The notes under the pieces: model-generated
Databases searched by the model: none
What the model was told of the DNA's origin: nothing
The model's input: only the letters and a program-made list of their open reading frames with translations
Origin: Zea mays
Lineage: Eukaryota > Streptophyta > Magnoliopsida > Poales > Poaceae
DNA: 64,000 nt
Assembly: GCF_902167145.1 (NCBI RefSeq)
Contig: NC_050098.1
Location: forward strand, 129,220,207-129,284,206
Reading direction: 5' to 3'
Shown here: positions 9,801 to 19,713 of the stretch, in pieces
Numbering within the stretch: position 1 is the first letter of the stretch
Layout of the letters: each line of letters begins with the position of its first letter
Program-made: the position numbers and the translations under genes

Positions 9801-12616
9801 GTCCACTTCCTTCCTCAATGTATGCACACGATTCTCCTGCATGGCAGAACAGAGGAATGGACTATCACATCTCCGAATATATGCACCGTTGCACCAAACA
9901 AGTAATAATAACTTCCAATGGGAAAAGAAATAATGAGGAATGCAATAGCTGAATTGCATATGTGCATTAAAAGTGAGGTGAGATACCTGATCCAATTTTA
10001 TTTTGTTCAGCCTCTGAGCTGCAGATTCCTCTTTTGCTTTCTGCTGTTGATTCACCTTTTGACTTTCTATTTTGCTGTAGAACTCGTCTAATGCAGCATC
10101 AAATGTCGCAAATTCATTATATTCCCTTGACTTGAATTGATTCAACAGAACAGGGCAATATTCATCATATATCTGCATACAGGAACTCAAAACAGTTAAC
10201 TATCAAGACATTAAATCAATCAGATGGTAATATGCAAGTGCCAGTGTCCAACAATAAACAAGCATATATGATATTGTGGGCAGGGCAGACCCAGTGTCGG
10301 AGACTTCCACTGATAAAACGAGGCAAGCCTTCCCCCACAAATGCAGAGAAGCTGTTTTGAACCCACGACCTGGTGACTCAGTGAGACAACCATCACCACT
10401 GCACCAGGCCTGCCCTTCAAATATGATATTGTGGGTAACAAACATTACTTGTGCATAAAACAAAAATGTATATATGATCACTCAATTTCTCAACAGTAAT
10501 AAACCAAGCAAGGCACAAATCATTCAGACCTTATGATTAATCGAAGCCTCTTCCAAGGGTGTGATGTTCTTTGCGGTCATCTTATTTTGCATGAGAATAT
10601 AACCCTCAGGAATCCTTTGGCCGGATATAATATCTACAAGCCAGTCCTCAAACCTTGTAATAGATTCCATTAGAGACTGAACAGTGCTGTCATTGATAGT
10701 GCTCTCTGGGTCTTTCCCAACCTTTGTACTTGGAACCAAACCAGCATCCAATATGATATGCTCTGCTAGTGCAGGGCCATAAGCCAGTGCCTCACCAAGA
10801 ATTGTCTTCAGAGTAGCTTTATTGGATTGAGCACCATTGTTTACTTTTGCATTTGAACCAAACTGCTTAGCTTTTGCAGCAGCCTTCTTTTCTTTTTTAC
10901 TCAGTGATTTTTCAGATATTTCAGTTACCAACACTTCATCATTGGTGGATTGAGAAGTTTCCTGAGCATCGGTTGATCCAGACGTAATTTCCTCTTTATC
11001 ATCAGCCTTATCAGGCTTTGTCAACATGTCCTTTAACTTTGCAAAGTCAGTCCTGCCAAAAACACGGCAAGCTTCTACTGGATAGCGATGACGTGACATG
11101 ATGGCCAATCCTTTGTTGTCATCTCTGTAGATCCACAAAATAGAAAATAAACACAACAAACACAGTATATATGAAAGAGAAGTAAAGAGCATCCTTGCAT
11201 TGCATGTTAACTCTGATATTTTCTTGTCCTTATTAGTCAATACTGCTGCAGCAATGGTAGTACATGCTAAGAAAATTTATCAATCAGGCAACAACCTGTG
11301 AGAACGGAGTAGTGTCAATACTGTGTATTCTGAATCCGTGAGAAGAATGTTTCCTTGTGCATATAGCTCTAAAATTATGAAATGTGCATTACTACCAAGC
11401 CCAAATTGGAAAAGGATAATCTGCACAAACAAACAAAAAATGGGAACAATTAAATGGCCAACGAACAACAATACAAAGCTGCTGACATGAAATGCTTATC
11501 TGAGAGAAAGCAAAACTGGAACAATACCCTGTCATATCCGAGCATACGGACATCTTCAAGTCTCTTGTTACGAATGTGCTTTCGTAGTTTCAGAGTGAAA
11601 CCTGAAGGGGTGGTACTCTTGTCACTGCAGAAATGCATACACACAAGGGTCTAGACATTAATGTTACAGAACAGGGTGATGAAGCAAACATCAATCAGGG
11701 CAGTGAGTAGAATCTGAAGCTCACCGAACGTATTGGGTGGTGTGGAACCTGACACCACTCTCCATGAGCAACAAGACCTTCTCGCTTTCCCCTGATTCAG
11801 TAATCCCACTGCTGTTCATCAGCTTGAAAAGGTATGTCTGTCCAAATGCAGAAAGATGCTACTAAAATTACATCTGTAGTTCTGTACAAGTATCGTCATG
11901 TATATAGTAAAACACAAATACGATATAAGACTGCCAAGAACAACATGATCTGTTTGTATGATGTACTGGTAATACAATACTTTTTATTAATGACCCAAAG
12001 AATTCAGGCAGCTATGCTTTACTCAGAACTCAGAACAGATCAAAAGGCAAGAACCACCTGGTTGATCCTGACAACATACTATTGAAGCGAAACACAAGGA
12101 TCTTGTATCCCACAAAACTGCACCTAAAATGTGCATCGACAGCCTCAGCGAGCCAGTTCATAGCGTTATCTATTGATTATGTCGAATTTTACATGTAAGC
12201 ACAGGCTACATCAGCTACTGAAAAACAACACAAGCAAAATCCCATAGCATACGGGACATTAAACTACGAAGTTCTCTATGCCCTGGGCTCACGATAAAGT
12301 CTGCTAGGTGGCAGCACCACTGGTCGAGCAGACCGAAATCCAGTACAGAATTACAGATTCGCTTCGTGCGCCACGCCTCTACCGATCGCGGGCGGCGGCG
12401 CGGGGGTGTCAAGGAGTGGCCCCTTCCCATCCAACCTGCGCCCAAGCGGGGCAGTGACTAGGGTTCGCGGCAGGCGGGGCAGGGAAGGCAGGGGACGGGG
12501 ACCCGATTAACCTTGGGGGTGATGTCGTAGACGTTGGCTAGGCGCATGCCGATGAGGCGGCGGAGGCACTTCACCTCCGCCGCCACGTCCGTCGTCGTCA
12601 TTCGTGCCTTCACCAT
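844..12616 (-). CDS. NEMF: NEMF/Rqc2-type (NFACT) ribosome quality-control protein
   Basis: Homologue of NEMF/Rqc2/Tae2, which binds stalled 60S-peptidyl-tRNA complexes in the cytosol, helps recruit the Listerin ligase and in some species adds C-terminal tails. I placed 14 exons: 12616-12512, 11837-11725, 11624-11528, 11420-11296, 11124-10530, 10172-9987, 9836-9543, 8552-8400, 7780-7626, 3173-3068, 2985-1936, 1843-1762, 1463-1107, 1037-844. All junctions are GT/AG and phases agree, giving 3,612 nt or 1,203 residues. NFACT-N opens the protein. D10 and the D104-R105 pair (GYDR) match the positions reported to matter for tailing in yeast Rqc2. A coiled-coil-rich middle is followed by NFACT-R from about residue 557, an acidic low-complexity stretch, a CCHC zinc knuckle at C1029, C1032, H1037, C1042, and NFACT-C to the end. 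A second in-frame Met at residue 6 is possible. No lesion is visible despite transposons in the introns. Confidence 0.93.
2040..2230 (-). repeat. tandem QEKGKA-type repeats inside NEMF exon 11
   Basis: Three imperfect copies of a unit of about 22 codons with the pattern S(K/Q)QEKGK..TKAT.SK.SQP lie at roughly residues 900-960 of the NEMF protein. The third copy is degenerate. The units are lysine-rich and likely disordered, between the acidic stretch and the [14 protein letters not shown] segment. Confidence 0.75.
3337..3520 (+). mobile_element. TRIM-like short LTR with primer-binding site, truncated
   Basis: A 93-bp segment (3337-3429) begins TGTTA and ends TAACA, contains a TATATATA box, and is followed at once by TGGTAACAGAGG, one mismatch from the usual initiator-Met tRNA primer site. 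A GC-rich leader with GCCGCCGTCG follows. This is the layout of a terminal-repeat retrotransposon in miniature or a 5' LTR fragment. I found no second LTR before the LINE begins, so the copy is truncated. It lies in NEMF intron 9. Confidence 0.55.
5178..5316. mobile_element. short insertion with poly-T edge inside the LINE
   Basis: LINE homology breaks after a GACTTCAACCAAGTT-like motif and resumes at CATTAAGGATGAAAC. The intervening ~140 bases start with a run of T and continue TCTCGAAAAACGCAGGAGAG. The poly-T edge suggests a reverse-oriented SINE or truncated LINE. No clear duplication was found. Confidence 0.35.
6480..6938. mobile_element. 459-bp non-autonomous TIR element with 9-bp TSD (Mutator-like)
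   Basis: The LINE coding frame is interrupted and resumes exactly after a repeated GTACCACAT (6471-6479 and 6939-6947). The insert begins CATGATTATCACGACGCC; its other end read in reverse is ATTGTTATCAAGGTGTCGCC, an imperfect inverted repeat. It is rich in GCCTAGGCG modules. Nine-base TSDs are characteristic of Mutator-superfamily elements. It has no coding capacity. Confidence 0.7.
8076..8265. mobile_element. Stowaway MITE
   Basis: About 190 bp with TIRs CTCCCTCCGTCC on the left and a right end reading in reverse CTCTCTCCGTCCC. A TA dinucleotide flanks both sides (8074-8075, 8266-8267), as expected for Tc1/mariner-derived Stowaway MITEs. Located between NEMF exons 8 and 9. Confidence 0.85.
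8912..9003 (+). mobile_element. Au-type SINE fragment, 5' truncated
   Basis: Reads CCAGGTCACGAGTTC (B-box region), then GCTTGCCTCGGTTTATCCC, CCAGACCCCACTCATGTGGG and TTGGCACTGGATTG, the order seen in the 3' half of plant Au SINEs. The A-box half is missing. In the intron between NEMF exons 7 and 8. Confidence 0.65.
10281..10420 (-). mobile_element. Au-type SINE with 15-bp TSD
   Basis: On the minus strand this begins GGGCAGGCCTGGTGCAGTGG (A-box region), continues with a GTCACCAGGTCGTGGGTTC B-box, a GGGGGAAGGCTTGCCTCG body and a CACTGGGTCTGCCC 3' end. It is flanked by perfect copies of ATATGATATTGTGGG (10266-10280 and 10421-10435). It is complete or nearly so and lies in NEMF intron 5, in the same orientation as the gene. 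Confidence 0.85.
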
Positions 12617-12933
12617 CTTGCCTCAGCCGGTACTACGGCAGCGCCGAGACCTTTGGGCCTTTGGCTTCCTTCCCCCCTCCCTACCGGGGATTTTCTCCCT
12701 TCTCTCCGCCGCCTCCTGAGCTCTCTCCTCGTCGGCTCGAGTCGGGCTCGGGCACGACTCTGGTCGCGGCCGCCCACCTGGACCTGGAGCGGTGAAGGAC
12801 GCCGCCGCCGCCGCCGCTAGGACGAGATGGGCCGGTCCGTGGTCCGTGGATCATTATCTTCGGCCCGTTTTGTTACTGAGGTGGGCCGCAGGTCGCGTAT
12901 CCGTTATATTCCTCGTTTTAACTGTGTCATTAA
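12617..12933 (-). promoter_or_regulatory. NEMF 5' UTR and proximal promoter region
   Basis: The GC-rich 317 bases between the NEMF start codon and the left TIR of the PIF element are all that remains of the gene's native upstream DNA next to it. I see no convincing TATA box, which is common for housekeeping genes. Confidence 0.5.
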
Positions 12934-14854
12934 GGACTAGTTTGGCAGTCAGATTTCCGGAAGGGAACCCGGCCTTTTCCGGGGGAGCGAAGCACGCGTG
13001 AAAATAGCGCCCAGGGAAAATTTCCGGCCTATTTGGAAGCCAATCTGTCGGGCCCGTTCTCCCTCGACCCGACCAAAATACCCGGGGCAGCTTTCCACCA
13101 GCCGCGAGGCCGGACAGCTTTCCCCGCATACGAGGGGGAGGCGGCGCGAGCGACGCTGGCACGGTGACGCGAGTCGGACTTCCTCTGCTGCCTCCGTCCA
13201 CTCTGTCGTCGTCCACAACGCCGCCGCAGTCATCCCCAGTCCTCCCTCCCTCGACGCGGTCTCGACTGCTCCCTCCTCCACAGACGACGTGGTCTAGGGT
13301 TTGTGCTCTCATCTGCGTTCTCCCTACGTTCTTCCTCTACTCACACATGCTCTGTCATCTCCTCTGCTCTCTTTCAAGTTCCGCTCGGTACTAGCAGTGA
13401 GGTATTATAATCAGCCTCCTCCAAGATCTGCCTCCTCCAATCCAGGGATATTAACTATGCTTCCCTCTACTAGCGTCACATGCCAAGATTATTATAAATT
13501 CCTGCTACGATCCAGCAATTTTTAATAGCAGTGTTGTGGCCGAGTTAATACATACAATCCACGGTAAAATTAATCTAGAGATATTTTGTAATAAAAAGTC
13601 ACATGCCAAGATCAATAGGTTTAGTACTAGCAGTGAGGCGGCACAGATAAGTTAGATCGGTTATTTCTTGTTTTCCTCCTTAACTATGCTTTATTCTTGT
13701 ATGTATGCAATCTGAATTTATTTTGTTGATTCTTTATGCTTTGATGTGAAAGCTGAAATGGGCGCAAATAATTATATGGTTTGATACTCTGAATTTGATT
13801 GTGTGTGAGCCAAGACACGGGATAGATAGGATATACATTTTCCACATGTTCTATATGGATTATAATCTGGCCAGCTTTATTTTTCTCCCTTGTATTTTTT
13901 CCTAGGAGACGACCGCGTAATCCTTTCATCTGTACCCATTGTGTGTTCGAATGATCCCAGATTTAAATGGTCTTCATGTACCTTCCGGCCATATATGTGT
14001 TTCTGGTCTTCATTGGAATAGTGTGGTAAATTAAGTTTGTAGTGGCTAATAGAACCACCAGTAAAAAACAACTTTTACAGGCAGCTCATGTTTACCTCAG
14101 TTTCTTTACATATTTTTTATCTAAGAGATAAGAGATGATCATAGTTTCTCAGTTCTGTGCGCTTGTAATTTCATTATTAAGTGTGGTTCATAATAACGTA
14201 TCCGGAGCTAATAGATTAACTGAACTGAACTGATTTCCTGTTATGTGACACTCCAATGCAGTTTAACTGAACTGAATTGCTTTTCTGGTATTTTCTAAGT
14301 TCCTTTCATGTTATGTGACAGGTTGTTGGTCCAGGATAACTGAATTATCATCCTTGAATAGATAAGCTACCTAAGGTAACCAACTGTTCCTTCACTCTTG
14401 AATTTAATTGATTATTTCTCATGTTCTTTGACTGCAAACCAGTGGGAAAGCGTCCTAGGCTATCTTTGTTGTTGTTGCTGTCCCTGAGCATATAGAACTA
14501 TGGAATATCTTCATTTGATTTGTTTGTTTTTGTGCTGATGCTAGTACTTTTGATTTTGATAATTATATATTTTCAAGTGATAATTGTAGCTTTGGTTCAT
14601 TCTGAATTATATAAATATAATATGTAATTTTGATTTTAATAACAAAGAGGCATTAACTAAAACTATAAATCTAAGGAAAAACAATGTTTGTGTGGTTCTT
14701 CGTTCGAAGATATTTTTGTTTTTCGTCACAAATAAGTGTCTTCTTATTTTTTGTTGTGGTTATTAAAAGATTCTTATGTGTTGCTTATGTGTTGTCATTG
14801 GTGTACTGAAACTTGCATAGTGTCATGTGACTCATGTTCAAATAATCTTCAGAT

Positions 14855-16122
14855 ATGGGTTCTTGGGAAGAGCTAGCTAGACAGTTTTTGTTGGAGGAAG
14901 AAGAAGACGATGAGGAGTTTTTCTTTATTCTTCTCCCTGCTATACTTCCATTCCTCTTTGAAGAGAAAAGGTCTATCCATACCTCCTCTCTCTCTGGTGC
15001 CCAGAAGGTTAAGGAGATTCTTGAAGGGCATGAGAGTTGGTGCAAGTCCGAGTTTCGAATGGAACCAGAAATATTTAGAGCCACATCAGATTTCCTTAGA
15101 AGAGAGGGTTTGTTACGTGACACACGAGGAGTTAAAGTCGAAGAGCAGCTTGGGATGTTCATGTATATGATCTCCCACAATACCAGTAACCAAATGCTTC
15201 AAAAGGCTTTCCAACATAGTGGAGAGACTATCCGTCGAAAAATATCAGAAGTTTTCGATATAGTTCCCACTCTAACTCAGCGGTTCGTGAAGCTTCCCAA
15301 TTCTATTCAGACACATCCAAAAATTATAACAGATTCTAGGTTCATGCCCTTTTTCAGGTGACCTATCAATAGTAAACATGATTTCCTTAGTTTTTCCCTT
15401 TAACATGCCCTAAACTTCCTCTCCTTTTTATACAGAATTGCATTGGAGCAATTGACGGAACCCATGTACCTATCACCATTGCAGAAGATAAGGCTCCTCC
15501 TTACCGAAATAGGAAAGGGTCACTTTCACAAAATGTGATGTTGGCATGTGACTTCGATCTGAATTTTATATTTATTTCATGTGGGTGGGAAGGCTCGGCC
15601 TCAGATGCAGGGGTCCTTCGATCCGCTATCAGTAAAGGGTTTACTGTGCCAGAAGGAAAATTTTATCTTGTGGATGGTGGGTATGCAAATACATCATCCT
15701 TTATTGCCCCATACCGAGGAGTTAGGTATCACCTCAGCGAGTTTAGAAGGCGTCGTTCTTCACAAGCTAGTTATGTGAACTACAAAGAGCTATTCAACCA
15801 TCGTCATGCTATTCTTCGCAACCACATCGAAAGAGCCATTGGTGTTTTGAAGAAAAGGTTTCCAATTCTCAAAGTAGGCACATTTCATCCTATCCAAAAT
15901 CAAATTAAGATAGCAGCAGCAGCTGTTGATTTTCACAACATAATTAGAGGGCAAAATGGTGATGAAGGTTGGCTTGACCACCAAGCAGATCATATATCTC
16001 CAAGCCAGTATGTTGAAGTCCCAGAGGGAGACAACAACTACCCCAATGATATGGACTCAAGTGATGGAAGCAACCTGAGAGATCAGATTGCTCTCCAAAT
16101 GTGGGCTACCTACAATAGTTAG
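14855..16122 (+). pseudogene. PIF/Harbinger DDE transposase (HARBI1-like), probably frameshifted
   Basis: Cut-and-paste transposase of the DDE_Tnp_4 type. Exon 1 (14855-15357) encodes an acidic N-terminus and a helical domain ending TDSRFMPFF. Exon 2 (15436-16122) opens with NCIGAIDGTHV (first Asp), followed by WEGSASDAGVL (second Asp) and NHIERAIGVLKKRF (Glu), so the triad residues are present. The intron has GT at 15358 and AG before 15436. Exon 1 leaves two bases over while exon 2 needs a codon boundary, so the obvious splice shifts the frame by one. Either one base has been lost at the junction or another splice site is used. I favour the lesion, because family members usually have a Lys or Arg codon exactly there. 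Confidence 0.85.
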
Positions 16123-16250
16123 TTTAGGTTCTCTTATATTTATTATACAGTAATAAAGACTTATGTTTTATTATGTAGTAGTAAAGTCTTATGTTTTATT
16201 ATGTAGTAGTAAAGCCTTATGTTTACTATGTTTTGTTGGGAAATATAGCC

Positions 16251-17444
16251 ATGGCAAAGAATGTTTCTAGGGCAGCTTGGAACACAGTGTATGAGAAAGG
16301 TCTGGTTGATGTGCTCCTTGAACATAAGGACAACCCAAAGTTCAAAAGTCAAAATGGTTGGACTGCTGAGGGATGAAACAGTATCACAAACAAGTTCAAT
16401 GAGAGGTATCCTCTTGCCCATTACTCCAAACAACAAATGCAAGACAAAGATAAGGAGCTTAAATCTCATTACAAGGCAGTAAGAGATTCAAGGAAAGAAA
16501 GTGGGGTGGGTTGGAATGATTCCCTATGTATGATAGTGGCCGAGCCAGAACTTTGGGAAAAGCTCATCCTTGTAAGTCATTTCCTCAATATTTAATATGT
16601 TTTCTTAATATTGCACATGTAAGCTCATTTGTGATTTCATCTTGCACATATAGGCTCACCCAAAGGTAGCGAAGTACCAAAAGAAGCCATTTCCATTGTA
16701 CTACTCTTTGGAAGCCCTGCACGAAGGTATTTTAACTCATAACTTCTATCTTTTTACTACTTATCAGAATGTATTTTTACTCATCTTCTCTCTTTTTAGG
16801 TAGTGTGGCTACTGGAGATTTGAATTTCACATCCACTCAGCAAATGCCACCTCCTTCTTTCATTCCTGTTCGTCCTCTTACTGCCCCTCCTGGTGGCCCA
16901 CTTGCTGCCCCTCCTAGTGGACCTCTTGCTACAGCTTTCGCTTCTGCTACTGCTCATTCGAACAGGAGTACCTCTGAACAAAGCCACTCTCCCTTGCACC
17001 CCCACACAAACCCATTCTCCATGGATTTCCAAGAAATATCAAATGAAGCTCAATCAAGACATGTAGAAGGTGGAAATGGGAGAAAGCGCAAGCAAAGCCA
17101 AATTGGAGCAGCCATTGAAAGTTTTGTGGATTTTAAGAGGAGTGCCACATCCAAAACGCTCGAAGGTATTGAAGAAGTGTCTATGGAAAAGTGTCTAGAC
17201 AAGTTGGATAGAATTGATGGGTTCACAGATGAGGATAGATCATATGCAATGGAGGTCTTTGAATCTGCGATAAACCGAGAGGTGTTTATGAAGTCAAAAA
17301 ACCACAATGCTAGATTACTTTGGTTGAAGAGGAAAATTAGGTAAGTTCTAATTCTTAGTTTGTATGCAATTGAAGGTTGTTTATATGATTTTGCTGATTA
17401 TTTTTCTCCACAGTGCTTGTAGAGCGCTCACTACTATCATGTGA
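16251..17444 (+). pseudogene. PIF ORF1, Myb/SANT-like DNA-binding protein, nonsense mutated
   Basis: Partner protein of PIF/Harbinger transposases, needed with the transposase for DNA binding and nuclear import in related systems. Exons: 16251-16571, 16654-16726, 16800-17340, 17414-17444, with GT/AG junctions and matching phases. The N-terminus has the trihelix/Myb-like pattern (RAAWNTVYEKGLVDVLLEH, later GVGWNDSLCMI), then a Pro-rich linker, a basic RKRKQSQ segment and a C-terminal helix. TGA at 16374-16376 interrupts NGWTAEG(W)NSITNKF where a Trp is expected, after 41 codons. A restart would lose most of the DNA-binding domain. Confidence 0.82.
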
Positions 17445-17818
17445 TGTGAGGTGAATGTGGCGATGAAGAGATAGGCTTACAGGTATTTTTCTTAACAACT
17501 GTTTTTAACAACTGCTAGTAGCTGCTGATGGTAACTGCTAGCTGATGATGACAAGGATCAAACATTTGGAAAGTATCCATGAACTAAAATGCTACCCAAA
17601 CTTAAAACTGTTTCATATATCTGGCATTGCCACTTGTCAGTAAATTATTCAGTTTTTTGTTAAATACAGTAAGGTTTAACATTACTAGTAAGGATACAAT
17701 ATTTCTGTTTCAGGTTTCATCAGTGGAACTAGAATAAAAGGAGGAGCCTTTGCTATTTTTCTGATTTTAGTGCATTAACACAAGTTTTTTATATAGAATT
17801 TATTCAGTGAATTTATTT

Positions 17819-18100
17819 AGTGGAAGCAACACATATGGTATTCTAGTTTTTTCAGTGGAAGCAACAAATATGTTTTGGTTTTAGTGGAAGCAACACATAT
17901 GTTCTGGTTTTAGAGAATTTATTTAGTGGAACTAGAATAAATTGATTCATTTCAGCTACTAACTCCTACTGCTATATATTGTTTAACCACACTGCTATGC
18001 TATGTTACTAGCATTGAACTATATAATTGTGTAACCATACAAACTAAAATGTGTATCAATTGGTGTTACTTGCAGTGTGTTAAGTGGAAGCAACACATGA
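17819..18100 (+). repeat. four copies of a 19-bp motif near the PIF 3' end
   Basis: AGTGGAAGCAACACATATG or a one- to two-base variant occurs at 17819, 17854, 17883 and 18083, all in the same orientation between ORF1 and the right TIR. Subterminal repeats of this kind can be transposase binding sites; that role is inferred. Confidence 0.7.
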
Positions 18101-18617
18101 AGCGGACATGGAGAAGGAAGATGGCATAAAACTAAAATGCATTAAGTTGACATGTGGCGTGCATGTTTTAAATGTCTTATTCTACTGCCAAACTTTCTAA
18201 TACTCCATTTTTATATTATATTGTCTATCTGTACGTGTGGATGGAGATAATGATATTATGTGATGTGATGATGGATGGATTAGCTTCGTTGAATATTACA
18301 TGATATTATGTGATGGTGATATTAAGCGGACATTGCAGTGTTGATATATGCTTCATATTTTTGGATTTTTAGTGATGTTTTATTGTTTATGAGTTTTCTA
18401 AATATTCCTTATTTTTGTTTGATTTTTTCTGAATTTTTGATGTATTTTTGCTCAAGAGGGGTATTTAGCCCCTTACTTTCCAAATAACGCCAGGAAAGTA
18501 CACCGGAGAGGGGAGATTCTCTCTGGGAAATAAGGTGTCATCTAAAATCCCCTCCTAGGTTGGTTTCCAAGGGAATTTTTTTCTCTTCGCTGCCAAACTA
18601 GTCCTAAGCGTATGTTA

Positions 18618-18927
18618 GGTTTGGCTTTTATCTTTAGCTTTTGCTCCCTAAAATCTAAAAATTAAGTCAAAGGATTGGATCCAGAAAGCAGTTTTTTATA
18701 AAAGCTGATTTTCTGGCAGTGTAAAACTGAAAGCACTCTTAGACCTATTTTTAGTGGCTTTCGGATGGAACTGTGAAAACATATATCGAAAAACTTTTAA
18801 CGGTTTTTATTGGTTTCCACCAAATGGTTTTTAGCTTTTTAACAACTCATAGATTATAACAGTTTTTTTTCACAGCTCACAGCATACAACAACTTTTTTC
18901 ACAGCCACAGCCCAACCAAACAGACCC
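18618..18927. mobile_element. possible Tourist-like MITE
   Basis: An AT-rich stretch lies between TTAGGTTTGGC on the left and CCCAACCAAACAGACCCTAA on the right. The right end read in reverse (GGGTCTGTTTGGTTGGG) is typical of grass Tourist-like MITEs with TTA/TAA TSDs. The left end matches only in part. Confidence 0.4.
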
Positions 18928-19660
18928 TAAGTCGAGAAGCTTTCACAAAAAAAATCTGATTTTAGCTATGAACTATAAAAATTCTATTGCAAGTTAATAG
19001 TGTCAAAAATCTAAAATATATTTAGTTGAAATAACAACCGTGGATTCTTAAAAGTATGATAGTTTGGTAATATTGACGATAAGATTCTGAAAGTTTTAGG
19101 GTAAAAGTAACTATAAATTGAACTAAAAGAATCTTTAGATTTTTAAAAATCTATTATGTTATTATATCCATTTAATTCAGATTCTAGATTTTTTTACGAA
19201 CTTGGTTCAGAAAACTGAGTTGCATTAGTTTTCTTTCTTTTTAGGGCGGCACACGAATCCTTCCTTGTTTTGGAACTGGGAGAGGAATGCTTCGCCATTT
19301 CGAACACATAAGATTTAGATGATGTATAATCCCTTCAAAATAGAATTCGTTTGAGTAAATATGCATTCATTCAATAACTATGAATCACAATGAAGCACAC
19401 CCACATGATTTTTACCAAGGTTCGGCCACACTACCAAGGTGTCCTACTCCTCGTTGAGGTGCCCACAAAGGACCGGGTCTTTCTCAACCTCGTTCCTCAA
19501 TGCCGACCATACAGGTCAAGGCGATCCCTTACTCAATTTTGCCCGCAAAGAACTGGTGATACAAAACATTCTTAGGGTCATCTACAAATTTGGAGACTCT
19601 CAAGGCAAGATTACAAGCACACAAGGAATGACATGTTCTAAGAACAATAAGATTGCAAGT
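18928..19660. other. intergenic, fragment of an unidentified repeat
   Basis: No gene is seen. From about 19250 the sequence has the look of retroelement LTR debris (TTTTTACCAAGGTTCGGCC near 19412, ACAAAGGACCGGGTC near 19464), but I cannot define its ends or family. Element A is inserted into it. Confidence 0.4.
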
Positions 19661-19713
19661 TGTTGAGCACCAAAAGTGCGCGGACGGTCCGGCCCTTGGG
19701 CCCGGACAGTCCG
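19661..19713 (+). repeat. element A 5' LTR, first part
   Basis: The first 53 bases of A's 5' LTR match 61524 onward closely (TGTTGAGCACCAAAAGTG, CGGACGGTCCGGCCCTTGGG). The match breaks where element B begins and resumes at 32345. Confidence 0.85.

Larger units (their letters stand above)
12934..18604 (+). mobile_element. PIF/Harbinger DNA transposon (5.67 kb)
   Basis: Ends are exact inverted repeats GGACTAGTTTGGCAG (12934-12948) and CTGCCAAACTAGTCC (18590-18604), flanked by TAA on both sides (12931-12933, 18605-18607), the 3-bp TSD of PIF/Harbinger. It carries the two standard genes, transposase then Myb/SANT-like ORF1, both on the plus strand. About 1.9 kb of non-coding DNA precedes the first gene; within it GTACTAGCAGTGAGG occurs near 13388 and 13623 and CACATGCCAAGAT near 13478 and 13601. 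About 1.15 kb of non-coding DNA follows the second gene. Complete in structure, apparently damaged in both genes. Confidence 0.93.

Noticed and set aside
12534..13525. Plus- and minus-strand Arg/Pro/Ser-rich frames upstream of NEMF
   Set aside because: Shadows of NEMF exon 1 and GC-rich DNA at the PIF left end, with no family resemblance.
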